Assembly (NCBI GenBank): GCA_938045435.1 | Contig: CALIBA010000093.1 | Location: forward strand, 1 to 6,920 | Reading direction: 5' to 3' | Origin: an uncultured Selenomonas sp. | GTDB lineage: Bacteria > Bacillota > Negativicutes > Selenomonadales > Selenomonadaceae | Length of the DNA stretch: 6,920 nucleotides | Program-made: the position numbers and the translations under genes | Notes under the pieces: generated by a model | Told to the model about the DNA's origin: nothing | Databases searched by the model: none | What the model saw: the letters and a program-made list of their open reading frames with translations, nothing else | Part shown: positions 1 through 5,899 of the stretch, piece after piece | How the letters are laid out: each line of letters begins with the position of its first letter | Numbering within the stretch: the first letter of the stretch is position 1

Positions 1-595
1 TCTCCGCCATAGCAGGCTCCTCGACCACAGGTGCAGTCTCTACCACCGGCTCTGCCGCAGGCGCCTTTGCCGCGGGTGCTGTCACAGCGGGTGCCGCCGG
101 TGCAACCGCTGCGTCAAATTTTTTTCCGGCATCGCCCTCCGGGGAGATGACCGTGACTTCCTTACCGAAGATGGATACCTGATCCGCCGTCACCTCGGAG
201 ACGTCGCCCTCCGGCGTCGTGATCTCGCACTTTTCGATGCTGCCGTCCTCACCGATGAAGATCTCGGTGATGCTGCCCTGAATGACGCCCGTACGCGTGA
301 TCGCCTTCGTGCCGATGACGCGGATGTTGTCGTTGAGCAGTGTGCCAAATTCGCCTGCGCCGTCGAGGGTCAGGATGTTCTCGCTGTTATTGATTGTGAC
401 GGCGTCCTCACCGACAGCGATCACGTTGCCATAGGGGATGAGCTTAACACCGCGGTACCAGTCCCCGTCCTCAATGGTGACCGCTGCGACGGTCCGATTC
501 GGCGCGTCAATGAGAAGCGATTTGCTCATGCCAAGCTCGCGCCCTTCGGTGATACTGATGACGGGAAGTCCCAGGATGTCAACGCTTTTCTTCAT
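1..595 (-). CDS. PRC-barrel domain protein with Ala/Pro-rich tail (partial, C-terminus off the left edge)
   Basis: The reading frame is open from an ATG at 595-593 to the left edge, giving 198 residues and no stop. A TCCTCC on the plus strand at 604-609 is a GGAGGA ribosome binding site 8 bases before the ATG. Residues 1 to about 74 look like one PRC-barrel-type beta domain (VDILGLPVISI, then GRELG, then a VIAVGEDAVTI strand). Residues about 80-155 look like a second (RVIGTKAIT, then GVIQGSITEIFIGEDGSIEKCEI, ending FGKEVTVI). From about residue 156 the chain becomes low-complexity Ala/Pro/Val/Glu, like a flexible linker. There is no signal peptide or membrane segment, so a cytoplasmic location is likely. 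PRC-barrel folds occur in RimM, photosynthetic reaction centre subunit H and many uncharacterised sporulation or envelope-associated bacterial proteins, and usually mediate protein interactions. The specific role here is unknown. The gene is divergent from ptsH. The fold call rests on motif pattern only. Confidence 0.72.
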   Translation of the reverse strand, partial: MKKSVDILGLPVISITEGRELGMSKSLLIDAPNRTVAAVTIEDGDWYRGVKLIPYGNVIAVGEDAVTINNSENILTLDGAGEFGTLLNDNIRVIGTKAITRTGVIQGSITEIFIGEDGSIEKCEITTPEGDVSEVTADQVSIFGKEVTVISPEGDAGKKFDAAVAPAAPAVTAPAAKAPAAEPVVETAPVVEEPAMAE

Positions 596-810
596 TTGTG
601 TATTCCTCCAGTTTACAAACACATTAGGGAATCACCGCTTCATTTGCCCGCCCGCTCCTATCGAGCGGCCTGCTGCCGGCTCGAACGGCGGTGCGGCATT
701 CCCTGCGCCGAACGTATCGGATTTATCTGTCATGGCGGAACGGATGCACCGCCGCAATACTGAATACTGTCTAGGTTTTTTTCGACAACGCGGCGGAAAT
801 TCCTGCTTTT

Positions 811-838
811 CTTTTAATATTTTTTCTAAAAACGTCAA
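811..838 (-). promoter_or_regulatory. possible leftward promoter for the PRC-barrel gene
   Basis: Read on the minus strand, TTGACG (838-833, five of six matches to TTGACA) is followed after 16 bases by TAAAAG (816-811, four of six matches to TATAAT). It would give a leader of roughly 200 bases before the ATG at 595, including a perfect 6-bp GC hairpin (arms 652-657 and 663-668). It overlaps the left copy of the TTTTTTCTAAAAAC repeat. The weak -10 and long leader keep confidence low. I saw no better leftward promoter nearer the gene. Confidence 0.25.
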
Positions 839-853
839 GTTTTTTCTAAAAAC
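820..853. repeat. two copies of a 14-bp near-palindrome, 20 bp apart
   Basis: TTTTTTCTAAAAAC occurs exactly at 820-833 and 840-853. The repeat interval of 20 bp is close to two helical turns. The core of each copy, TTTTTCTAAAAA, is an interrupted palindrome (five T, two bases, five A). A further TTTTTTC lies at 870-876, 30 bp after the second copy. The pair lies about 40-75 bp upstream of the ptsH -10 box and overlaps the possible leftward promoter. It could be a regulator binding site or simply phased bent AT-rich DNA. The repeat itself is certain, its function is not. Confidence 0.8.
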
Positions 854-869
854 TTTTTTATTTCTCCTC

Positions 870-898
870 TTTTTTCGTATCGGGTTTTATAGTATAAT
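870..898 (+). promoter_or_regulatory. ptsH promoter
   Basis: A perfect TATAAT lies at 893-898. The hexamer 17 bases upstream (870-875) is TTTTTT, a poor -35 box, within a very T-rich stretch that may act as an upstream activating element. Transcription would start near 905, leaving a leader of about 75 bases before the ptsH ATG at 981. The weak -35 suggests help from an activator or from the upstream AT-rich DNA. Confidence 0.6.
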
Positions 899-924
899 GA
901 CCGTGATATTAGTTCGCGCCCACA

Positions 925-955
925 GGCGGCAGCGCCGCGGATCTGCGCGGAGATC
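925..955 (+). promoter_or_regulatory. structured ptsH leader with competing hairpins
   Basis: The GC-rich leader can form CCGCG (935-939) with CGCGG (946-950), loop of 6. Alternatively it can form GATCT (940-944) with AGATC (951-955), loop of 6, followed by TTCTTTAT. A third small stem is GGCG (925-928) with CGCC (933-936). The first two exclude each other because each uses the other's loop, and zero-length connecting loops make a pseudoknot of both implausible. This could be a weak regulatory switch or a stabilising 5' structure. The stems are only 4-5 bp, so chance is possible. Confidence 0.3.
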
Positions 956-967
956 TTCTTTATAGAT

Positions 968-974
968 GGGAGAG
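968..974 (+). promoter_or_regulatory. ribosome binding site that fixes the ptsH start
   Basis: GGGAGAG ends 6 bases before the ATG at 981. An in-frame ATG at 966 has no such site and would place the catalytic histidine at residue 20 instead of 15, so 981 is chosen. Confidence 0.75.
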
Positions 975-980
975 ATTCAA

Positions 981-1247
981 ATGACCCAGGAGACCGTTAC
1001 CATCGAGAATAAGACGGGCATTCATGCGCGTCCTGCCTCTGTATTTGTACAGACTGCGACAAAGTTCAAATCCAAGATTCACCTGGAGGCAAAGGGGAAG
1101 AAAGTCGACGCCAAGAGCATCCTCATGCTGATGAGTTTAGGGCTTGTCAAGGGAACCGAGCTCACCATCAGTGCGGAGGGAGAGGACGAGGCAGCCGCCG
1201 TCAAGGAACTGGCAGATCTCATCAAGACGAAGTTCGGCGAGGAGTAA
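981..1247 (+). CDS. ptsH: phosphocarrier protein HPr
   Basis: HPr is the small cytoplasmic phosphocarrier of the PEP:sugar phosphotransferase system. It takes phosphate from Enzyme I on a histidine and passes it to sugar-specific EIIA domains. The product is 88 residues, the usual family length. The active-site signature GIHARPAS places the phospho-accepting histidine exactly at residue 15, with conserved Arg17 and Pro18. The second signature, KSILMLMSLG, places Ser46 at the position phosphorylated by HPr kinase/phosphorylase in Firmicutes, where HPr(Ser-P) partners CcpA in catabolite repression. Presence of Ser46 is seen; operation of that circuit here is inferred, because hprK and ccpA are not in the window. 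The gene follows a TATAAT promoter and a structured leader. It is separated from ptsI by about 107 bases containing a terminator-like hairpin. Confidence 0.97.
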   Translation: MTQETVTIENKTGIHARPASVFVQTATKFKSKIHLEAKGKKVDAKSILMLMSLGLVKGTELTISAEGEDEAAAVKELADLIKTKFGEE

Positions 1248-1262
1248 TTCTAACACGGGGAG

Positions 1263-1307
1263 CGCCCGGGGTGTTGCAGCAATCTGTTTTACCCCGCGGC
1301 GTTTTTT
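1263..1307 (+). terminator. partial terminator or processing hairpin between ptsH and ptsI
   Basis: Arm CGCCCGGGGT (1263-1272) pairs with ACCCCGCGGCG (1291-1301) over ten base pairs, with one bulged C at 1297. The loop is 18 bases. Six T residues follow at 1302-1307. A GC stem plus a T run is the form of an intrinsic terminator, though the loop is long. No clear new promoter lies between it and ptsI, so it more likely allows read-through and lowers ptsI relative to ptsH, or protects the 3' end of a short ptsH transcript. Confidence 0.55.
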
Positions 1308-1343
1308 CATAGGGATTGAGAATTCCCGATACACTGATAGGAA

Positions 1344-1350
1344 AGGTGAT
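1344..1350 (+). promoter_or_regulatory. ribosome binding site that fixes the ptsI start
   Basis: AGGTGAT matches the AGGUGAU part of the extended Shine-Dalgarno sequence and lies 4 bases before ATG 1355. An ATG at 1349 overlaps it, and an in-frame TTG at 1316 has no site and would add 13 residues. ATG 1355 is preferred. Confidence 0.6.
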
Positions 1351-1354
1351 GAAT

Positions 1355-3088
1355 ATGGCCGAAAACATTCGTGGGAAAGGTGTCATCTCCGGCATCGCCA
1401 TCGGCAGCGCCATGCTCGTTGGGCAAAGTCTCGATGGCTATCTCGCTGCGTATCATCCGGACGGCATCGACGCGGAGCAGAAAAAGGCGGAGCGTGCGCT
1501 CGCTGCGGTGACAGAGCATCTGCTCCATACGGTTGACCGCCTTAGAAATGACGGCCAGACGGAGCAGGCTGCCATCCTAGAGGCACACCGCATGATGGTG
1601 CAGGACCCCATGATGGCGGAGAATATCCGGGCAAAGATTGCCGTTTCCGGCAACGCACCGCGGAGCATCCTCAGCGTTGCGGATGACCAGGCAAAGATTT
1701 TCGAGCAGATGGAGGATGAATACTTTGCGGCGCGCGCTGTCGATCTGCGCGATGTCGGAAAGCGCATCGCCCGCTATGTGCTCGGGGTCAAGGAACCGGA
1801 GCCTGGTACAGGGCAGGTGATTCTCTGCGGAGAGGAAATCGAGCCGTCCGTCGTCGCAGGTATGCCGACCGACCAGATCGCGGGCGTCATTCTAGGCTCC
1901 GGGAGCGCGACCAGTCACGTCGTCATCATCGCGAAGGCACGCGCCATCCCGACGGTGCTGGGCATCGGCGATAAGATCCGCCTCATCGGTGACGACGATG
2001 AGATCATCCTCGACGGCAGCCGCGGCGATATTCTCATCCGCCCAACGGAGGAGGAGCGCCTCCTGTATCAGGAAAAACTTGAGGAGCAGAGAAAACTCGC
2101 TGCACACTATGCCGCGCTCAAGGATCTCCCCGCCGTCACAAAGGACGGCGTACGCATCGAGCTGACGGCAAACATCGGCACACACATGGATGTCGATAAC
2201 GCGCTCACCTACGGTGCGGAGGGGGTCGGTCTGTTTCGCTCAGAGTTCGTCTTTATGGGTTCGACGACGATTCCAACGGAGGAGGAGCAGTTCAAGGCGT
2301 ATCGGCAGGCGGTCGAAAAGTGCGGCGGCAAGATCTGCATCATCCGCACCATGGACATCGGCGGGGATAAGCCGCTGCCCTATCTGAACATCGAACCGGA
2401 GGAGAATCCGTTCCTCGGGTATCGGGCGCTTAGAATCAGCCTCGACCGTCACGATCTCTTTCTCCCGCAGATCAAGGCAATCCTGCGTGCAGGTCTCTAT
2501 GGAAAAGCCGCGATGATGGTGCCCATGGTCATCAGCGTCAGCGAAATTCAGCGCGTCTTAAAACTCGTGGAGCAGGCCAAGCTCGAGCTGACGCACGAGG
2601 GCAAGGAGTATTCCAATGAGGTGCAGATCGGCATTATGGTGGAGACGCCGGCGGCGGCGATGATCTCGCCGCTGCTCTCCGCCTATGTCGATTTCTTCAG
2701 CATCGGCACGAATGATCTCATCCAGTATACGCTTGCCGTTGACCGCGGCAACGCACAGATTGCACACCTTTACAACCCGTTCAATCCCGCTGTGCTGCGG
2801 CTCATCCAGCGCACCATCCAGAGCGCACGCGAGCGCGGTATCTGGGCGGGCATGTGCGGCGAGATGGCGAGCGATCCATATGCGGCAGTGCTCCTTTTGG
2901 GCATGGGCATCACCGAGCTGTCGATGAGTGCACCGTCCATCCCGCGGGTCAAGGAGATGATCCGCTCCGTCACGATGGCGCAGGCAAAAGAACTGCTCGC
3001 CGAGGTGATGAAGATGGAGCACGGCGTTGAAATCCGCACCTATGTGCACAAGATGCTCTCTGCCTCTGACGCCAGTGCGAATGTCTAG
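1355..3088 (+). CDS. ptsI: phosphoenolpyruvate-protein phosphotransferase (PTS Enzyme I)
   Basis: Enzyme I autophosphorylates on histidine from PEP and passes the phosphate to HPr, the first step of PTS sugar uptake in the cytoplasm. From ATG 1355 the protein has 577 residues, close to the usual length of about 575. The N-terminal region (about 1-240) holds the HPr-binding helical domain and the phosphohistidine domain, with ATSH placing the active histidine at 188 (E. coli 189). The C-terminal PEP-binding barrel carries EGVGLFRSEF (Arg295), RTMDIGGDKPLPY (Arg331), VETPAA (Glu430), IGTNDLIQYTLAVDR (Asp454) and GMCGEMASD (Cys501). These correspond to the E. coli PEP and Mg2+ ligands and catalytic Cys502. 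All key residues are present, so the enzyme should be active. The loop around His188 is unusual: Val follows the histidine where Ser or Thr is common, and AK replaces the usual AR. It probably shares the ptsH promoter. Confidence 0.97.
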   Translation: MAENIRGKGVISGIAIGSAMLVGQSLDGYLAAYHPDGIDAEQKKAERALAAVTEHLLHTVDRLRNDGQTEQAAILEAHRMMVQDPMMAENIRAKIAVSGNAPRSILSVADDQAKIFEQMEDEYFAARAVDLRDVGKRIARYVLGVKEPEPGTGQVILCGEEIEPSVVAGMPTDQIAGVILGSGSATSHVVIIAKARAIPTVLGIGDKIRLIGDDDEIILDGSRGDILIRPTEEERLLYQEKLEEQRKLAAHYAALKDLPAVTKDGVRIELTANIGTHMDVDNALTYGAEGVGLFRSEFVFMGSTTIPTEEEQFKAYRQAVEKCGGKICIIRTMDIGGDKPLPYLNIEPEENPFLGYRALRISLDRHDLFLPQIKAILRAGLYGKAAMMVPMVISVSEIQRVLKLVEQAKLELTHEGKEYSNEVQIGIMVETPAAAMISPLLSAYVDFFSIGTNDLIQYTLAVDRGNAQIAHLYNPFNPAVLRLIQRTIQSARERGIWAGMCGEMASDPYAAVLLLGMGITELSMSAPSIPRVKEMIRSVTMAQAKELLAEVMKMEHGVEIRTYVHKMLSASDASANV

Positions 3089-3125
3089 GATGCCAAAGGT
3101 ACGGTCTGTTGTTGCCTTTGTTACA

Positions 3126-3170
3126 GAAAAATACTGAAAAATACGCTATGCTGTAAGCGTGTGTTATATT
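3126..3170 (+). promoter_or_regulatory. possible promoter of the ferredoxin-galM unit with phased A-tracts
   Basis: TATATT at 3165-3170 preceded by TG at 3162-3163 forms an extended -10 box. No good -35 hexamer is present. Upstream, GAAAAATAC is repeated at 3126-3134 and 3136-3144, a 10-bp period that puts two A5 tracts one helical turn apart, where an UP-like element would sit. The start site would be near 3177, about 70 bases before the ferredoxin ATG. The repeat is certain; the promoter reading is tentative. Confidence 0.35.
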
Positions 3171-3247
3171 TTGAAAGGATCCTGCTGTACACCTTGATCT
3201 GTATGGCAGGAAATTTTCATTTTACGGGCTGTGAGGGAGGCGTACCT

Positions 3248-3457
3248 ATGACACTTTCTGTGGATGCGGCGGCCTGCATCTCCTGCGGGATGTGTGCAGA
3301 GCGTCTGCCCGCTTTGTTCTGTATCGACCGCACGCTGCGCACGGCAGAGGTGATCCGCCAGCCGCAAAAAAGCGAGCAGGACGACGTACTGGAAGCCGCG
3401 GAGGACTGTCCAGCGGGCGCTATCATCATTCGTTTTTCAATGGATTCTTCCGGATGA
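3248..3457 (+). CDS. small single-[4Fe-4S] ferredoxin
   Basis: A 69-residue protein with Cys10-x2-Cys13-x2-Cys16 near the N-terminus and Cys54-Pro near the C-terminus. This is the pattern of monocluster ferredoxins, where three cysteines plus a distant CP cysteine bind one [4Fe-4S] cluster. Cys25 is extra and its role is unclear. Such ferredoxins are soluble one-electron carriers; the partner enzyme cannot be told from the sequence. The ATG at 3248 is chosen because GAGGGAGG (3233-3240) lies 7 bases upstream. A GTG at 3161 is in frame but has no such site and would add a 29-residue non-ferredoxin stretch. The stop codon sits 11 bases before the galM ATG, so the two are probably cotranscribed. 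There is no redox enzyme beside it, which makes its job hard to infer. Confidence 0.88.
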   Translation: MTLSVDAAACISCGMCAERLPALFCIDRTLRTAEVIRQPQKSEQDDVLEAAEDCPAGAIIIRFSMDSSG

Positions 3458-3460
3458 GGG
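3456..3460 (+). promoter_or_regulatory. ribosome binding site that fixes the galM start, overlapping the ferredoxin stop
   Basis: GAGGG lies 8 bases before ATG 3469 and overlaps the last two bases of the ferredoxin TGA (3455-3457). An earlier ATG at 3454 overlaps that stop as ATGA but lacks an upstream Shine-Dalgarno sequence, so 3469 is preferred. Either start implies translational coupling with the ferredoxin. Confidence 0.6.
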
Positions 3461-3468
3461 AAAAGAAC

Positions 3469-4539
3469 ATGACAGAGCTTACACTGCACTCGTTCGGGCA
3501 TATGCCGGACGGGAAAAATATTGATCTCTACACGCTGACGAATGCGTACGGCGCTGCGGTGTCCGTCACGACCTATGGCGCACGGATCGTTTCGTGGCGC
3601 CGCACAGCGCACGGACAGGAGACCGACGTCGTACTCGGATATGCGCACGGGGAGGACTATCTGACCGATCCCTTTTACATGGGCGCGGTCGTTGGACGTC
3701 ATGCCAACCGCATTGCAGGCGGCCGCGTAACACTCGCGGGGCGCCTCTATCAGCTTGAGCGCAATACAGGTTCTCAGCACCAGAACCATATCCATGGCGG
3801 CACGCATGGGCTGCACGCACACCTCTTTACAGCACAGCCCGTTCCGGGCGGCGTGCGTATGCGCACCGAAAGCCCCGATGGCGAGGGCGGCTATCCCGGC
3901 AATTTTACCGTGTATGTCACATACCTGCTCAGCGCGGACGGCGCCCTTTCCATCCGCTATGAGGCCACTAGCGATGCGGACACCATCTGCAACCTTACGA
4001 ATCATACGTACTTCAACCTCGACGGCGCTGGTGCGGGCACCATCGAAAATCATACGGCAGAGATCTTTGCCGACCAGTTCACGTGGGCCGATGCAGAGGC
4101 ACTGCCTGACGGGCGCATCCTCGATGTCATCGGGACCCCGATGGACTTTACCGTGCCGCACCGCATCGGTGCGCGGATTGATGCAGCCTATGATCAACTG
4201 CAAATGGCGCACGGCTACGACCACAACTGGGTACTGCGCGGGGACAGCGCACCGGTGCCGTATGCGCATCTAAAGAAGGCGGCACGCATCACCTCCGCTG
4301 CGGCAAGGCTTTCGCTGTCCTGCTACACGACGCAGATCGGGATGCAGTTCTACACGGGCAATTTCCTCGGCGATGGTACACCGGGCAAAGGCGGCATATG
4401 CGCACCGCGCCGCGGCGGCTTTTGTCTTGAAACACAGTACTTCCCAAATGCACCCGCGCACCCATCCTTTCCGCAGCCCATTCTGCAAAAGGGCAGGATA
4501 TGGACGGCAGAAACAGTCTACCTCCTTGAAGATCTATGA
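3469..4539 (+). CDS. galM: aldose 1-epimerase (mutarotase)
   Basis: Aldose 1-epimerase interconverts the alpha and beta anomers of sugars such as galactose and glucose in the cytoplasm, feeding the Leloir pathway or glucokinase. The protein is 356 residues, near the family's typical 340-350. Family landmarks run in order: GRHANRIAGG (Arg81), HIHGG (His107 and His109), NLTNHTYFNL (His179), GYDHNWVL (Asp251) and CLETQYFPNAPAHPSFP (Glu321). By comparison with the Lactococcus enzyme, His179 is the catalytic acid and Glu321 the catalytic base, with Arg81, His109 and Asp251 in substrate binding. All are present. No galactose kinase or uridylyltransferase lies nearby, so the preferred sugar is unknown. 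The symbol is given by family; a related hexose mutarotase specificity is possible. No terminator is evident downstream. Confidence 0.95.
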   Translation: MTELTLHSFGHMPDGKNIDLYTLTNAYGAAVSVTTYGARIVSWRRTAHGQETDVVLGYAHGEDYLTDPFYMGAVVGRHANRIAGGRVTLAGRLYQLERNTGSQHQNHIHGGTHGLHAHLFTAQPVPGGVRMRTESPDGEGGYPGNFTVYVTYLLSADGALSIRYEATSDADTICNLTNHTYFNLDGAGAGTIENHTAEIFADQFTWADAEALPDGRILDVIGTPMDFTVPHRIGARIDAAYDQLQMAHGYDHNWVLRGDSAPVPYAHLKKAARITSAAARLSLSCYTTQIGMQFYTGNFLGDGTPGKGGICAPRRGGFCLETQYFPNAPAHPSFPQPILQKGRIWTAETVYLLEDL

Positions 4540-4611
4540 TGCTGAACTCCATTTATAGAAATTATTTATGACCCGCTGTTTTTTTCAATCGTTCTTCTGT
4601 GCCAAAATGGC

Positions 4612-4640
4612 TGGACATTGCGGGAGAACATCGGTAATAT
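4612..4640 (+). promoter_or_regulatory. sucCD promoter
   Basis: TGGACA (4612-4617, five of six matches to TTGACA) and TAATAT (4635-4640, four of six matches to TATAAT) are separated by 17 bases. The start site would be near 4647, about 43 bases upstream of the sucC ATG. With a strong terminator after sucD, this would make sucCD its own transcription unit. I saw no operator palindrome around it. Confidence 0.55.
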
Positions 4641-4689
4641 AGGACTTGTCAAAGAGTGCTGCTCATAAAAGAAAGGGAGGCTCGACCAA

Positions 4690-5880
4690 ATGAACATTCA
4701 TGAGTACCAGTCCAAGCAGGTTCTGCAGGAGTTCGGTGTCAATGTGCCGCGGGGACTGCCGGCATTCAGTCCGGAGGAGGCGGTCGCACAGGCCGAACGG
4801 CTCGGCTCGGACGTCATCGTCGTCAAGGCGCAGATCCATGCCGGCGGCCGCGGCAAAGCGGGTGGGGTCAAAATCGCCAAGAACAAGAATGACGTGCATA
4901 CCTATGCACAGGGGCTCCTCGGCAAAACGCTCGTCACGCATCAGACGGGGCCTGAGGGCAAGGTCGTCCGACGCCTCCTGATCGAAGAGGGCTCGAAAAT
5001 CAAAAAGGAATACTATCTCTCCATCGCCATCGACCGCCTCACGGCCAGCATCGTCATGATGGGCTCGGAGGAGGGCGGCGTCGAAATCGAAAAGGTTGCG
5101 GCCGAACATCCCGAGAAGATCGTCAAGGAACACATTGACCCGCTGATCGGTCTTGCTCCCTTCCAAGCGACGCGCATGGCGTATGCCATCAACATTCCTG
5201 CGCCAGCCGTCCGCCGTGCGGCTGCACTCATGCAGGGGCTTTATGCCGCCTTCATCGGCAAGGACTGCACGCAGGTCGAGATCAATCCCCTTGTCGTCAC
5301 TGAGGACAACCAAGTCATCGCACTCGATGCCAAGCTGAACTTTGATGACAGTGCACTCTATCGCCACCCTGATATTGCGGCGCTGCGCGATGACCATGAG
5401 GAGGATCCCAAAGAGCGCGAGGCGGCTGCCGTCGGGCTCAACTACGTCAACCTCGGCGGGGATGTCGCGTGCATGGTGAACGGCGCGGGGCTTGCGATGG
5501 CGACCGTCGATATGCTCAAATACTACGGCGGGAATCCTGCAAACTTCCTCGACGTCGGCGGCGACTCAGAGCCAGAGAAAATCGCAAAGGCATTCAGCAT
5601 CATGCTGGAGGGCAGTCAGGCAAAGGGCATCTTCGTCAACATCTTCGGCGGCATCAACCGCTGTGACAATATCGCCAAGGGCATCATCGAAGCGGCGCGG
5701 ATCATCTCCCCAGACGGCAAGTCTCTCCCCGTCCCCGTCGTCGTCCGCCTTGAGGGGACAAAGGTCGAAGAAGGCCGCGAAATCCTAAAGAATACGCCCA
5801 TCAGCAACGTATTCTCAGCAGCGTCCATGGAGAGCGGTGCCGAGCAAATTGTAAAACTTGTCGCTGCGTCACGCGCGTAA
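4690..5880 (+). CDS. sucC: succinyl-CoA synthetase beta subunit
   Basis: This is the nucleotide-binding subunit of succinyl-CoA synthetase, which with SucD interconverts succinyl-CoA plus NDP plus phosphate with succinate, CoA and NTP. The protein has 396 residues, slightly longer than E. coli SucC (388). Residues 1 to about 230 form the ATP-grasp region, with VVKAQIHAGGRGKAGGV (Lys46, glycine loop 52-60) and EINPL through LDAK, giving Mg2+ ligands Asn199 and Asp213 at the E. coli numbers. The C-terminal ligase domain carries CMVNGAGLAM, NPANFLDVGG and NIFGGINRCD. After FLDVGG the sequence is DSEPEKI where GATKERV is found in E. coli; otherwise the domain is conventional. AAGGGAGG (4673-4680) lies 9 bases before the ATG. 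The stop is 19 bases before sucD. ATP or GTP preference cannot be settled from sequence. Confidence 0.97.
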   Translation: MNIHEYQSKQVLQEFGVNVPRGLPAFSPEEAVAQAERLGSDVIVVKAQIHAGGRGKAGGVKIAKNKNDVHTYAQGLLGKTLVTHQTGPEGKVVRRLLIEEGSKIKKEYYLSIAIDRLTASIVMMGSEEGGVEIEKVAAEHPEKIVKEHIDPLIGLAPFQATRMAYAINIPAPAVRRAAALMQGLYAAFIGKDCTQVEINPLVVTEDNQVIALDAKLNFDDSALYRHPDIAALRDDHEEDPKEREAAAVGLNYVNLGGDVACMVNGAGLAMATVDMLKYYGGNPANFLDVGGDSEPEKIAKAFSIMLEGSQAKGIFVNIFGGINRCDNIAKGIIEAARIISPDGKSLPVPVVVRLEGTKVEEGREILKNTPISNVFSAASMESGAEQIVKLVAASRA

Positions 5881-5899
5881 CGAAGGGGAGGGTAAATAC

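Noticed and set aside
632..838. 68-codon minus-strand frame in the divergent spacer
   Set aside because: It starts with TTG without a Shine-Dalgarno sequence, has no recognisable domain, and its composition shifts from Lys-rich to Gly/Pro/Ala-rich in step with the DNA. More likely a chance frame in untranslated DNA.
438..965. 175-codon plus-strand frame running into ptsH
   Set aside because: It is antisense to the PRC-barrel gene and then crosses AT-rich promoter DNA, including the ptsH TATAAT box. No family features.
860..980. CcpA cre site near ptsH (also looked for before the ferredoxin and sucC)
   Set aside because: No stretch matched the TGWAANCGNTNWCA pattern well by eye.
3094..3120. 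CAAAGG/CCTTTG hairpin after ptsI as a terminator
   Set aside because: Six base pairs with a 15-base loop and no T run after it. Too weak to call.
3161..3247. 29-residue hydrophobic N-terminal extension of the ferredoxin from GTG 3161
   Set aside because: It overlaps the likely -10 box and lacks a ribosome binding site, whereas ATG 3248 has a strong one and gives a normal ferredoxin start.
3217..4269. 350-codon minus-strand frame opposite galM
   Set aside because: The plus strand encodes a complete mutarotase with all catalytic residues. The antisense frame is a GC-codon shadow with no motif.
4579..4585. Run of seven T residues after galM as a terminator
   Set aside because: No stable stem lies directly upstream on the plus strand.
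4663..5397. 244-codon minus-strand frame opposite sucC
   Set aside because: Asp/Arg-rich shadow of a well-conserved gene; no ribosome binding site or domain.
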